From an uncultured Lachnospiraceae bacterium (GTDB taxonomy: Bacteria; Bacillota; Clostridia; Lachnospirales; Lachnospiraceae): 8,809 bases of DNA. Positions 1 through 5,671 of the stretch are shown here, one piece after another (the first letter of the stretch is position 1; every line of letters starts with the position of its first letter). The position numbers and the translations under genes are program-made. The notes beneath the pieces are model-generated. The model did not search any database and was not told the DNA's origin. It saw nothing but the letters and a program-made list of their open reading frames with translations. The stretch is from assembly GCA_910586615.1 (NCBI GenBank), contig CAJUJP010000077.1, positions 1 to 8,809 of the forward strand. Reading direction: 5' to 3'.

Positions 1-62
1 TCCCCTTTTCATTTTCAAAGTTAACTTAATGACATTGAAGGCTGAACTGTTACGTAATATTT

Positions 63-551
63 TTATTTCCCGCTTATATTCTCGTACAGGCCGGCTCCGA
101 ATTCTGTTATTTTTCCATTAACATCCTTCAGCAATCCTCTCAGGCCTCCTCGTTCGCGCTCGGCAAGATACCTTTCCCAGTGTTCATCTATATCTTTCTG
201 CCGCTGTTCAGCTATCTTTGCAAAATCTTCATCGGCCGTCTGTTCCACCGGTGTCCTGTCTATATTTTCCACATGGTCATCAGGCATGAAGATCAGTACT
301 GCCATAGCCGCCGCCATTGCTACAAAAACTTTCGCCCGATAGGCAAAAACCCTTCTTTTCTTCGCCGCCTGCCTTTCACGCCCAATCTGCGTGAAAATAT
401 TTTCCTTAAGCTGTCTCGGTGCATGCAGCATTTCTTCTGCTTCCACCTGGCTGATCAGTTCCATGAGCGTCTCTTCGGACATCTTTCCGGAGAAGCAGTC
501 ATGACGCTGTCTGTTTATTCTTTTCTTTTCATCTTCTATGTTTCGTATCAT
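63..551 (-). CDS. Single-pass membrane protein, probable anti-sigma factor
   Basis: This 162-residue protein has a charged cytosolic N-terminal part (about 1-70), a basic KKRR stretch, one hydrophobic segment at about 74-90 (FVAMAAAMAVLIFMP), and a charged C-terminal part (about 91-162) that would lie outside the membrane. Its ATG overlaps the TGA of the upstream ECF sigma gene by 4 bp (ATGA), which implies translational coupling; an AAGGAGAAGG stretch precedes the start. Position and topology are those of an anti-sigma factor, which would hold the sigma factor inactive at the membrane until a signal arrives. I see no HxxxCxxC zinc anti-sigma motif, so the inhibitory domain would be of another type. 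The role rests mainly on context. It could instead be another membrane protein translated with the sigma factor. Confidence 0.75.
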   Translation of the reverse strand: MIRNIEDEKKRINRQRHDCFSGKMSEETLMELISQVEAEEMLHAPRQLKENIFTQIGRERQAAKKRRVFAYRAKVFVAMAAAMAVLIFMPDDHVENIDRTPVEQTADEDFAKIAEQRQKDIDEHWERYLAERERGGLRGLLKDVNGKITEFGAGLYENISGK

Positions 552-1078
552 GCGCCCTTCTCCTTTCCATACAATTTACGCAGCATAGTCCGTGCACGAT
601 AGATCTGCGTCTGCACCGTCTTAATTTTCATACCTCTCCCGGCCGCAATCTCCGCCGCATCCATTTCATCATAATAATATGCTTTGGCGATTTCATCATA
701 AGGCGGCTTCAATGCCCTGCATCTGGCAAGCAGCGTGGCCCGTACCTCTTCTTCAAGGCAGATGCTTTCCGGTGTCTCCCCGGATGTACTTACCTCGTGT
801 ATCCCCACATCCTCTGTAGGAATGCTTCTGCGTCCCGCACTTTGGAGATAATCCAGACACTTATTGGTTGCAATCCTGCACAGCCATGCCTTTTCATACT
901 TTCCGTCAAAATCCTTCAGATGATCGTAAGCCGAAAGAAATGTGTCCTGTGTCAGATCTTCGGAGGCAAAATAATCCGATGTCATCTTATAACATATGGA
1001 AAAAATCAGATGTTGGTAGGAATCAATCAGCGCTGACAATTGTTCTTCCCGGTTAATATGATCTGCCCCCTTTCTCAT
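548..1078 (-). CDS. ECF-family RNA polymerase sigma factor
   Basis: At 176 residues this is the usual length for an extracytoplasmic-function sigma factor. Region 2 covers about 16-82: a DLTQDTFLSAY core-binding segment at 41-51, and WLCRIATNKCLDYL at 65-78, the region that reads the -10 element. A linker of about 30 residues follows, then region 4 at about 112-168, where AAEIAAGRGMKIKTVQTQIYRAR forms the helix-turn-helix for the -35 element. No region 1.1 or 3 is present. The protein would direct polymerase to a small regulon. The following membrane protein overlaps it and is the likely regulator. The ATG chosen has only a weak GAG before it, and a good AGGGGG lies just inside the frame, so the true start could be slightly downstream. 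The regulon and signal cannot be read from this window. Confidence 0.93.
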   Translation of the reverse strand: MRKGADHINREEQLSALIDSYQHLIFSICYKMTSDYFASEDLTQDTFLSAYDHLKDFDGKYEKAWLCRIATNKCLDYLQSAGRRSIPTEDVGIHEVSTSGETPESICLEEEVRATLLARCRALKPPYDEIAKAYYYDEMDAAEIAAGRGMKIKTVQTQIYRARTMLRKLYGKEKGA

Positions 1079-1090
1079 GTAACTCTATTC

Positions 1091-1120
1091 ATTATAACGA
1101 AAGACTTCTTCGATTGTCTT
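1091..1120 (-). promoter_or_regulatory. Probable promoter of the sigma/anti-sigma pair
   Basis: On the minus strand a perfect TATAAT (1091-1096) lies 12 nt upstream of the sigma factor ATG. AAGACA (1115-1120) sits 18 bp further upstream and matches 4 of 6 bases of the -35 consensus. The leader would be only a few nucleotides long, which fits the weak ribosome binding site at the annotated start or suggests a start further in. Confidence 0.45.
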
Positions 1121-1141
1121 CAAATAATTTTAAATATTTAA

Positions 1142-1296
1142 ATTAACTTTATCATGTATGTGAAGCAGGGAAATATTCTTGAAAAGAGAATGCCTAGCGA
1201 ATTGCCGGCTTTGAAAGAGCAATATAATATGTAAGTTACGAATTTGATAATAGAATAATTTTGTACCAACTGTCTGATCTGTCAGAATCTGGTTGA
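1142..1296 (+). pseudogene. Possible remnant of a GntR-type DNA-binding domain
   Basis: The plus-strand frame 1142-1234 contains ATG at 1154 and encodes MYVKQGNILEKRMPSE followed by LPALKEQYNM and a stop. This resembles the start of a GntR winged helix (G-x-L-x-x-x-x-x-LPSE-x-x-L-x-x-QY-x-V). A second frame from 1228 continues as YVSYEFDNRIILYQLSDLSESG and then TGA, which resembles the VSR-x-TVR-x-AL-x-x-L-x-x-x-G part of the same domain. Together they read as a frameshifted, truncated fold with no effector domain. There is no clear ribosome binding site. The match is by eye, with one-residue gaps, and chance cannot be excluded in so short a stretch. Confidence 0.35.
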
Positions 1297-1300
1297 AATC

Positions 1301-1356
1301 GATGCGGGCAGCGGACTGTGCACTGAATCTTCGTGCAAAAGCCCGCTGCCCGCATC
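1301..1356 (-). terminator. Long hairpin, probable terminator of spoVAE
   Basis: A perfect 14-bp inverted repeat (1301-1314 with 1343-1356; arm GATGCGGGCAGCGG) encloses a 28-nt loop that holds a smaller 5-bp stem (TGCAC 1319-1323 with GTGCA 1333-1337). It lies 58 nt after the stop of the spoVAE-like gene. The T-rich tract after the stem is poor on the minus strand (ATTTCAACC) and only slightly better on the plus strand (AATTTTG). It is a strong RNA structure but not a textbook terminator. Confidence 0.5.
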
Positions 1357-1414
1357 AATTTTGTTCGATCAATTTTGGTTCAGGTCAATTTCCACCCTGA
1401 AAACCGCTTCCGCC

Positions 1415-1771
1415 TTATCCTTTCATCTTCGGCTTAAAGATAAGACTTGCCAGATACCCAAACACCAGAGCGGCACAGCACCCCACTGCGCCGGTCTTGA
1501 AACCGCCCTGGAACAGCCCGATAAATCCGCTTTCGGATATGGCTTCCTTGACACCCTTCATCAGAATATTCCCGTAACCGAGCAGCGGCACACTGGCGCC
1601 CGCGCCCGCATACTCCATAAAAGGCTCATACCAGCCGAAAAAGCTGATCACCGCACCCGTACATACGAGCAGCACCATGATTCGCCCCGGCATCAGCTTT
1701 GTCTTTTCCATGAGAATCTGCACCAGCGCACAGATCAGACCTCCTACCCAGAATGCATTGAAATAATCCAT
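1415..1771 (-). CDS. spoVAE: Stage V sporulation protein AE (SpoVAE)
   Basis: This 118-residue integral membrane protein belongs to the SpoVAE (SpoVAEb-type) family. SpoVA proteins form the inner-membrane channel of the spore that takes up dipicolinic acid during sporulation and releases it at germination. Recognisable features are MDYFNAFWVGGLICALVQ at the N terminus, KLMPGRIM at 25-32, the glycine-rich AGAGASVP at 55-62, GNILMKG at 67-73, and a final FGYLASLIFKPK. Hydrophobic segments are near 4-22, 31-48 and 83-112. The frame opens at a GTG (1789), but GGAGG lies 5 nt before the ATG at 1771, and family members begin with M-x-Y, so 1771 is chosen. Usual partners spoVAC and spoVAD are not adjacent. 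A forespore (sigma-G) promoter would be expected, but none is clear. Confidence 0.9.
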   Translation of the reverse strand: MDYFNAFWVGGLICALVQILMEKTKLMPGRIMVLLVCTGAVISFFGWYEPFMEYAGAGASVPLLGYGNILMKGVKEAISESGFIGLFQGGFKTGAVGCCAALVFGYLASLIFKPKMKG

Positions 1772-2016
1772 TACTTCCTCCGTTTCCACGCTGCCTATGT
1801 CACGTCTTACCCCAAGATGTAAACATAGATTACAGTGTCACGTTCTTTTTAGAATTATTTTCTGCAAATCCGGAGAAATTATGCGGAAAGAGATTTTTTC
1901 CCGATATGGATGATCTACTGCGGTCTGAATCATCTTTTAAATAACATATATAATTTTATTAATCAACGATAGTTTTAAAATATGTTCAGATGGTGGTGTT
2001 CAATCACACATTTAGT

Positions 2017-2517
2017 TCACATAACACATTTGCATACATGCTCTACGATCTCACGGATGGAAAAACCTTCGCACTCTATCGTAACATCCGCGTATTCTTC
2101 ATACATGGGCACGCGCTCCGCGTAAAGTTCCGTCAGTCCCTGACCTTCCCGCAGTGTCACGCCGCGCTCGTTCAAGTCTCCCAGCCTGTCGGCAATAGCG
2201 TCGCAGGACAGCCTGAGATATACGACCACGCCAATCTGCTTTAGATGTTCCATGGCTCTGCGCCCGTATACGACACTGCCGCCGGTGGCAATCACGGTTC
2301 TGTGTACATCAATGGAGGCATTGGCATCCTCCTCCACAGACCAGAACGCTTCTATGCCCCGCTCCTCTATGATCTCATGTAACAATTTTCCTTCTCTGCT
2401 CTGAATAACCAGATCCGAATCCACAAAGGCATAGCCCAGCTTCTTGGCTAGTACAACGCCTACCGTACTCTTGCCTGCGCCGGGCATACCGATGAGGATA
2501 ATATTATCCTTGTTCAT
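2017..2517 (-). CDS. aroK: Shikimate kinase-like P-loop kinase
   Basis: This 166-residue protein matches the length and order of shikimate kinase, which phosphorylates the 3-hydroxyl of shikimate with ATP on the way to chorismate. It has a P-loop GMPGAGKST (10-18), a DSD magnesium/substrate motif (33-35), a lid region with R118, and R135 in RVPMYEEYAD near the adenine/substrate end. Two substrate-side motifs depart from the norm. The GE-x-x-FR motif reads GIEAFWSVEE (54-63), so the shikimate-binding arginine is a tryptophan (W59). The usual GGG turn is GGS (79-81). The fold is secure but the substrate is not. No other aromatic-pathway gene is in the window. It lies 41 bp after ridA and is probably co-transcribed. 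AAAGG is 11 nt before the ATG. Confidence 0.82.
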   Translation of the reverse strand: MNKDNIILIGMPGAGKSTVGVVLAKKLGYAFVDSDLVIQSREGKLLHEIIEERGIEAFWSVEEDANASIDVHRTVIATGGSVVYGRRAMEHLKQIGVVVYLRLSCDAIADRLGDLNERGVTLREGQGLTELYAERVPMYEEYADVTIECEGFSIREIVEHVCKCVM

Positions 2518-2558
2518 ATATACTTGTGCCTTTCAATCAATTACCGATCCTACGTGGA

Positions 2559-2936
2559 CTATCCCAGATATGCGACTACTTCCACCTCGCAGAGTACATC
2601 CTTGGGAAGCTGCTTCACGGCAACACAGCTTCTGGCCGGTTTTTCAGTAAAATACTTCTCGTAAACTGCATTAAAAGCGGCAAAGTCAGCCATTTCCGCC
2701 AGAAAACATGTGGTTTTTACAACTTTCGTGTAATCTGTGCCGGCTTCTGTCAGGATTGCACCCACATTTTTCATGACCTGCTCTGCCTGTTCCGTAATAT
2801 CATCGCCCTTAATCTCCCCTGTGGGCGGATCAATCGGAATCTGCCCCGATGCATACAGGAAGTCTCCTGCAATAATGCCCTGTGAGTAAGGTCCGATTGC
2901 CGCCGGCGCTTTGTCTGTAGATACTTTAGTTAACAT
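2559..2936 (-). CDS. ridA: RidA family enamine/imine deaminase
   Basis: This 125-residue protein is full length for the RidA (YjgF/YER057c/UK114) family. RidA forms trimers and hydrolyses reactive enamines and imines such as 2-aminoacrylate, released by PLP enzymes, to keto acids and ammonia. Visible family marks are AAIGPYSQG (12-20), FLYASGQIP (26-34), the core helix with QAEQVMKNVGAILTEAG (about 50-66), R102 in ARSCVAV, which binds the substrate carboxylate, and CEVEVVAY near the C terminus. GAGGG lies about 6 nt before the ATG. It is followed after 41 bp by the AroK-like gene. Protecting PLP enzymes such as the upstream NifS is biochemically plausible, but adjacency here may be incidental. 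Confidence 0.94.
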   Translation of the reverse strand: MLTKVSTDKAPAAIGPYSQGIIAGDFLYASGQIPIDPPTGEIKGDDITEQAEQVMKNVGAILTEAGTDYTKVVKTTCFLAEMADFAAFNAVYEKYFTEKPARSCVAVKQLPKDVLCEVEVVAYLG

Positions 2937-3012
2937 AACTTTCCCTCTCTTTCTTTACTGCTCTTCTAACACTTTACTGTACAAATTTTGTGACTCTTCA
3001 GGCAGTTTTCAT

Positions 3013-3246
3013 CTATTCCCCGCCGAATCTTGCCCTCACATAGAATCCCCTGGCATTCTCAATCACTTCCGTAACCACACCCTCCCGCTCCAACATGCGC
3101 TCTCTGAAGGGAAAATTACCTGACATTGCCAGCGACGGATCGATCGTATAATAGTAGTTACTGGGAAGGACACCTTCTGTCACGGTGACATGATCCCCTT
3201 CCTTCAGTAATCCGGGGCGCTCCATCTTAAATTCCATTTCCCGCAT
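3013..3246 (-). CDS. Small hypothetical protein, 77 residues
   Basis: I do not recognise this protein. The frame opens further upstream (to 3378), but that extension looks non-coding, and AAGAAGG stands 9 nt before the ATG at 3246, so the shorter start is chosen. The product, beginning MREMEFKMERPGLLKEGD, has no signal peptide or membrane segment. It reads like a small beta-rich domain: KEGDHVTVTEG (15-25) and EGVVTEVIENARGFYVRARF (55-74) alternate turns and strands in the manner of SH3-like barrels, though this is only impression. It lies 163 bp after the epimerase and 76 bp before ridA on the same strand. The ordered codon pattern and binding site support a real gene. Confidence 0.6.
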   Translation of the reverse strand: MREMEFKMERPGLLKEGDHVTVTEGVLPSNYYYTIDPSLAMSGNFPFRERMLEREGVVTEVIENARGFYVRARFGGE

Positions 3247-3409
3247 GGTACATGACCTTCTTTCCTGAATCTCCCGCAAATATAGCCAGACTATACAAAA
3301 ACTTCCTGCTTTTACACTCATCTGCCAGTCTGCGGATATTATCCCCGGATCAGACAGTCTTCCGAAAAGTGTACGCAAACTTTGTCCATCTGATCTTCCG
3401 TGTGTCTGT

Positions 3410-4444
3410 CTACACCGTCATCTCACGCTTCACCTTCGCAAGCGCCTCCTCCTGTGCCGCAATCACCCGGTCGCACCATCTGTCGAACTCCGGATCTTCC
3501 TTCTGGCACTCAGGATGGCTCTGTACATACTCCACTGCCCGGCGTACCCCCTGGTCAAACCGGACTGTAGCTGTAAAATCAGGCACGAGACGCTTCAATC
3601 TGGTGTTGTCAAAGACCACACTGTTGGATTTATCACCCAGAAGCGCACCCCTCAGATCCCACTGTTCCGGGCTTGCCGCCGCAATAAACTCGCTGGATAC
3701 ATAACAGGTATGCAGTTCCACGCCCAGCGCGTCCGCAATCGTCCGGTAGATCTGGTTCCAGGTCAGCGTCTCATCTCCTGTGATCTGCACAGCCTCGCCA
3801 ATGGCATGGATATTTCCCATAAGCCCCGTAAATCCTTTGGCAAAATCGGAATTATGTGTCATCGTCCAAAGAGAGGTGCCGTCCCCGTGAATGATCACCT
3901 TTTTCCCTTCCAGCATCCTTTTTACCACCTGATAGCTGCCCTTAGGGCCGTGAAGTCCAAGGGGTACGGACCGCTCGCTGTAAGTATGGCTGGGCCGCAC
4001 GATGGTCACCGGAAAGCCTTTCTCCCGATATAATTTCATCAACAGTTCCTCACCGGCAATCTTATTGCGCGAATAAGCCCAATATGGATTTGCAAGCGGT
4101 GTTCCCTCATTGATCCGGTAATCAGACAACGGTTTCTGATATGCCGACGCAGAACTGATATAAATAAACTGCTTCGTCTTTCCGGCGAACAGCCTGTAAT
4201 CCCGCTCAAGGTGCTCAGGCGTAAATGCTATAAAATCCGCTGTCACATCAAAGCTTTGTCCCGCCAGTTTTGCTGCCACATCCGCCTCATTTCCGATGTC
4301 TGCCTGAATAACATGTGCCCCCGGCGGCAATGTATCATTGCGGCTGCCGCGATTGATCAGCCAAAGCTCATGTCCCTCTCTCAACAATTTTTCAGAGATT
4401 GCAGTGCTGATTGTGCCTGTCCCTCCGATAAAGAGTGCCTTCAT
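3410..4444 (-). CDS. NAD(P)-dependent epimerase/reductase of the extended SDR family
   Basis: This 344-residue protein starts MKALFIGGTGTIS, whose GGTGTIS (7-13) is the glycine-rich nucleotide-binding turn of a Rossmann fold. Other marks of the extended short-chain dehydrogenase family are NRG at 31-33 after the second strand (cofactor ribose contact), YISSASAY at 95-102, the catalytic YSRNK (Y124, K128), and RPSHTY at 150-155. Such enzymes act on nucleotide sugars or related compounds; the substrate cannot be told from the sequence. GGAGGAGG lies directly before the ATG at 4444. The frame is open to 4630, but that extension overlaps the preceding gene and adds no family sequence. It follows the repeat protein by 40 bp, so the two are probably co-transcribed. 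Confidence 0.9.
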   Translation of the reverse strand: MKALFIGGTGTISTAISEKLLREGHELWLINRGSRNDTLPPGAHVIQADIGNEADVAAKLAGQSFDVTADFIAFTPEHLERDYRLFAGKTKQFIYISSASAYQKPLSDYRINEGTPLANPYWAYSRNKIAGEELLMKLYREKGFPVTIVRPSHTYSERSVPLGLHGPKGSYQVVKRMLEGKKVIIHGDGTSLWTMTHNSDFAKGFTGLMGNIHAIGEAVQITGDETLTWNQIYRTIADALGVELHTCYVSSEFIAAASPEQWDLRGALLGDKSNSVVFDNTRLKRLVPDFTATVRFDQGVRRAVEYVQSHPECQKEDPEFDRWCDRVIAAQEEALAKVKREMTV

Positions 4445-4484
4445 CTTCCTCCTCCAATCCGATTTTTCATGAATACTGTCAGAA

Positions 4485-5204
4485 TCACATCCCGAGCATG
4501 TTCCTGAGAGGATTGACTCCCTTCGCCTGCTGCATGATCCTGTCCCGGTCTCCTGCCAGATATTCTTCCAGCTTCCCAATTTCTTCTCCTGTAAAGCCTT
4601 CCGATTTCTCCACAACTCCGTCGGGAACAATTCCTTCCGCCCAGTCTTTTCCCCTGAAAAAAGAAACCCTCACAAAGCTTTTTCCGTCCTTTTGCAGCAT
4701 CCCGGAAACAATTACGCTCATTTCCTCTGAAGTTTTCTTTACAACCACTTTTCCGTCTTCTGTTTCTGCCAGAATCTTCTTTACGGCTGGTTCTCCGTCT
4801 TCCGTTTCCCCTAAAATTTTCTTTACAACTACCGTTCCGTCTTCTGTTTCCGCTGACTTCTTCTTTACGACTACTATTCCATCTTCTGTTTCCGCTAAAG
4901 TCTTCTTAACGACTACTATTCCGTCTTCTGTTTCCGCTGACGTTTTCTTTACGCTTACCATTCCATCTTCTGTTTCCGCTGACGTTTTCTTTACGACTAC
5001 CATTCCCTCTTCTGTTTCCGCTAAAGTCTTCTTAACAAATATTTTGTCGTCTTCCATTACTGTTTCTAGCCTTTCACACATTCCGCAGGCCTGCATACAA
5101 GAAGACTCGCTTTCATATGCCGCCACGGAATCATAATGCCTTTCTATATCTGTGCAGTTAATATCGTACCACAGAATACAGCACTGCGACAACATATAAA
5201 TCAA
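4485..5204 (-). CDS. Tandem-repeat protein (seven 14-residue units) of unknown function
   Basis: I do not recognise this protein. Residues about 62-159 (counting from the TTG at 5204) are seven consecutive 14-residue units of the form AETEDG-x-VVVKKTS, alternating acidic turns with hydrophobic/basic strands. A non-repeated C-terminal part (160-239) follows, with SFVRVSFFRGKDW and a helical GEEIGKLEEYL, ending NPLRNMLGM. The N-terminal part is cysteine-rich: C8, C9, C17 and C36-x3-C40-x2-C43. No signal peptide or membrane segment is seen. The start is uncertain. Candidates are TTG 5204, ATG 5195, ATG 5096 and ATG 5057, and none has a strong ribosome binding site at good spacing. It lies 55 bp after iscU and 40 bp before the epimerase. 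The strict 42-bp periodicity and clean frame argue that it is translated. Confidence 0.7.
   Translation of the reverse strand: MIYMLSQCCILWYDINCTDIERHYDSVAAYESESSCMQACGMCERLETVMEDDKIFVKKTLAETEEGMVVVKKTSAETEDGMVSVKKTSAETEDGIVVVKKTLAETEDGIVVVKKKSAETEDGTVVVKKILGETEDGEPAVKKILAETEDGKVVVKKTSEEMSVIVSGMLQKDGKSFVRVSFFRGKDWAEGIVPDGVVEKSEGFTGEEIGKLEEYLAGDRDRIMQQAKGVNPLRNMLGM
4756..5049. repeat. Seven tandem 42-bp units inside the repeat-protein gene
   Basis: On the plus strand, units begin with TCTTCTGTTTC or one-base variants at 4756, 4798, 4840, 4882, 4924, 4966 and 5008, exactly 42 bp apart. Units 4882 and 5008 share an identical 29-bp start, and units 4924 and 4966 are nearly identical. This points to recent duplication, including a three-unit (126-bp) step. 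A decayed eighth unit follows at 5050 with about 6 extra bases. There are no spacers between units. Confidence 0.95.
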
Positions 5205-5232
5205 ATGAAAAAGTGCTCCCTGTCACTCTGAA

Positions 5233-5258
5233 ATGCATTTTACAAATTTAAAATACAT
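5233..5258 (-). other. AT-rich stem-loop just after iscU
   Basis: ATGCATTTTA (5233-5242) can pair with TAAAATACAT (5249-5258) across a 6-nt loop, with one G-U pair. It begins two bases after the iscU stop. It has almost no G-C pairs and no T tract, so it is at best a weak terminator or a processing or stability element between iscU and the repeat gene. Confidence 0.3.
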
Positions 5259-5259
5259 C

Positions 5260-5658
5260 TTATCTCTGAGTGAAAGATACATCACCGGAAACCCGGTCAT
5301 AGTAATCCTTCACTGCCGCCTGCACAGCCTCCTGTGCCAGGACAGAACAGTGTACTTTGTGGGCGGGCAGACCATCCAGCGCCTCGGTGACTGCCTTGTT
5401 CGTAAGCTGCTGCACCTGATCCAGCGGTTTACCCTTGATCAGTTCAGTCGCCATGGAACTGGACGCAATGGCAGAGCCGCAGCCAAAGGTCTCAAATTTC
5501 ACATCAGTCACGATACCGTCCTCAATCCTGAGATAAATTTTCATAATATCACCACAGACCGCGTTGCCTGCTTCACCGATTCCGTCTGCATTCTCAATCA
5601 CTCCCGCATTTCTGGGATTTCGAAAATGATCCATTACCTTTTCACTATAAAGCGCCAT
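5260..5658 (-). CDS. iscU: Iron-sulfur cluster scaffold protein IscU/NifU-like
   Basis: This 132-residue protein is the single-domain IscU/NifU N-terminal type. It accepts sulfur from the cysteine desulfurase and iron to assemble clusters before transfer to apoproteins. It begins MALYSEKVMDHFRNPRNAG, the standard family start. The three cluster ligands are C35 in CGD (with D37), C60 in FGCGSAIASSS, and C104 in KVHCSVLAQEA (with H103). No C-terminal Nfu domain is present. GAGGAGG precedes the ATG. It sits 13 bp after nifS, so the pair is co-transcribed from the promoter in the nifS/Rrf2 intergenic region. The repeat-protein gene follows in the same direction. Confidence 0.96.
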   Translation of the reverse strand: MALYSEKVMDHFRNPRNAGVIENADGIGEAGNAVCGDIMKIYLRIEDGIVTDVKFETFGCGSAIASSSMATELIKGKPLDQVQQLTNKAVTEALDGLPAHKVHCSVLAQEAVQAAVKDYYDRVSGDVSFTQR

Positions 5659-5671
5659 AACAATTTCCTCC

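Noticed and set aside
18..27. Palindrome AAGTTAACTT after the anti-sigma gene
   Set aside because: It is a 10-bp AT-rich palindrome without a loop or T tract and is likely by chance in such sequence.
1790..2016. Sporulation promoter or small gene upstream of spoVAE
   Set aside because: I found no convincing sigma-G hexamers and no supported open frame. Only a direct repeat of TGTCACGT and AT-rich sequence are present.
3247..3378. Upstream extension of the 77-residue protein
   Set aside because: Composition is unlike the rest of the protein, and AAGAAGG at correct spacing marks the ATG at 3246.
4445..4630. Upstream extension of the epimerase reading frame (about 62 more residues)
   Set aside because: It overlaps the end of the repeat-protein gene, adds no family sequence before the Rossmann motif, and GGAGGAGG marks the ATG at 4444.
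4756..5092. CRISPR-like array
   Set aside because: The 42-bp units are directly abutted with no unique spacers, and they keep a single open frame.
5074..5099. CxxxCxxC motif as a radical-SAM cluster site
   Set aside because: It is a short head before simple repeats, with no TIM-barrel domain or other radical-SAM motif. It is noted only as a cysteine cluster.
4435..5136. Plus-strand open frame with PSSVSA-type repeats
   Set aside because: It is the complementary reading of the 42-bp repeats; any repeat whose length is a multiple of three gives repeats in several frames. The minus frame has the neighbours, direction and better composition.
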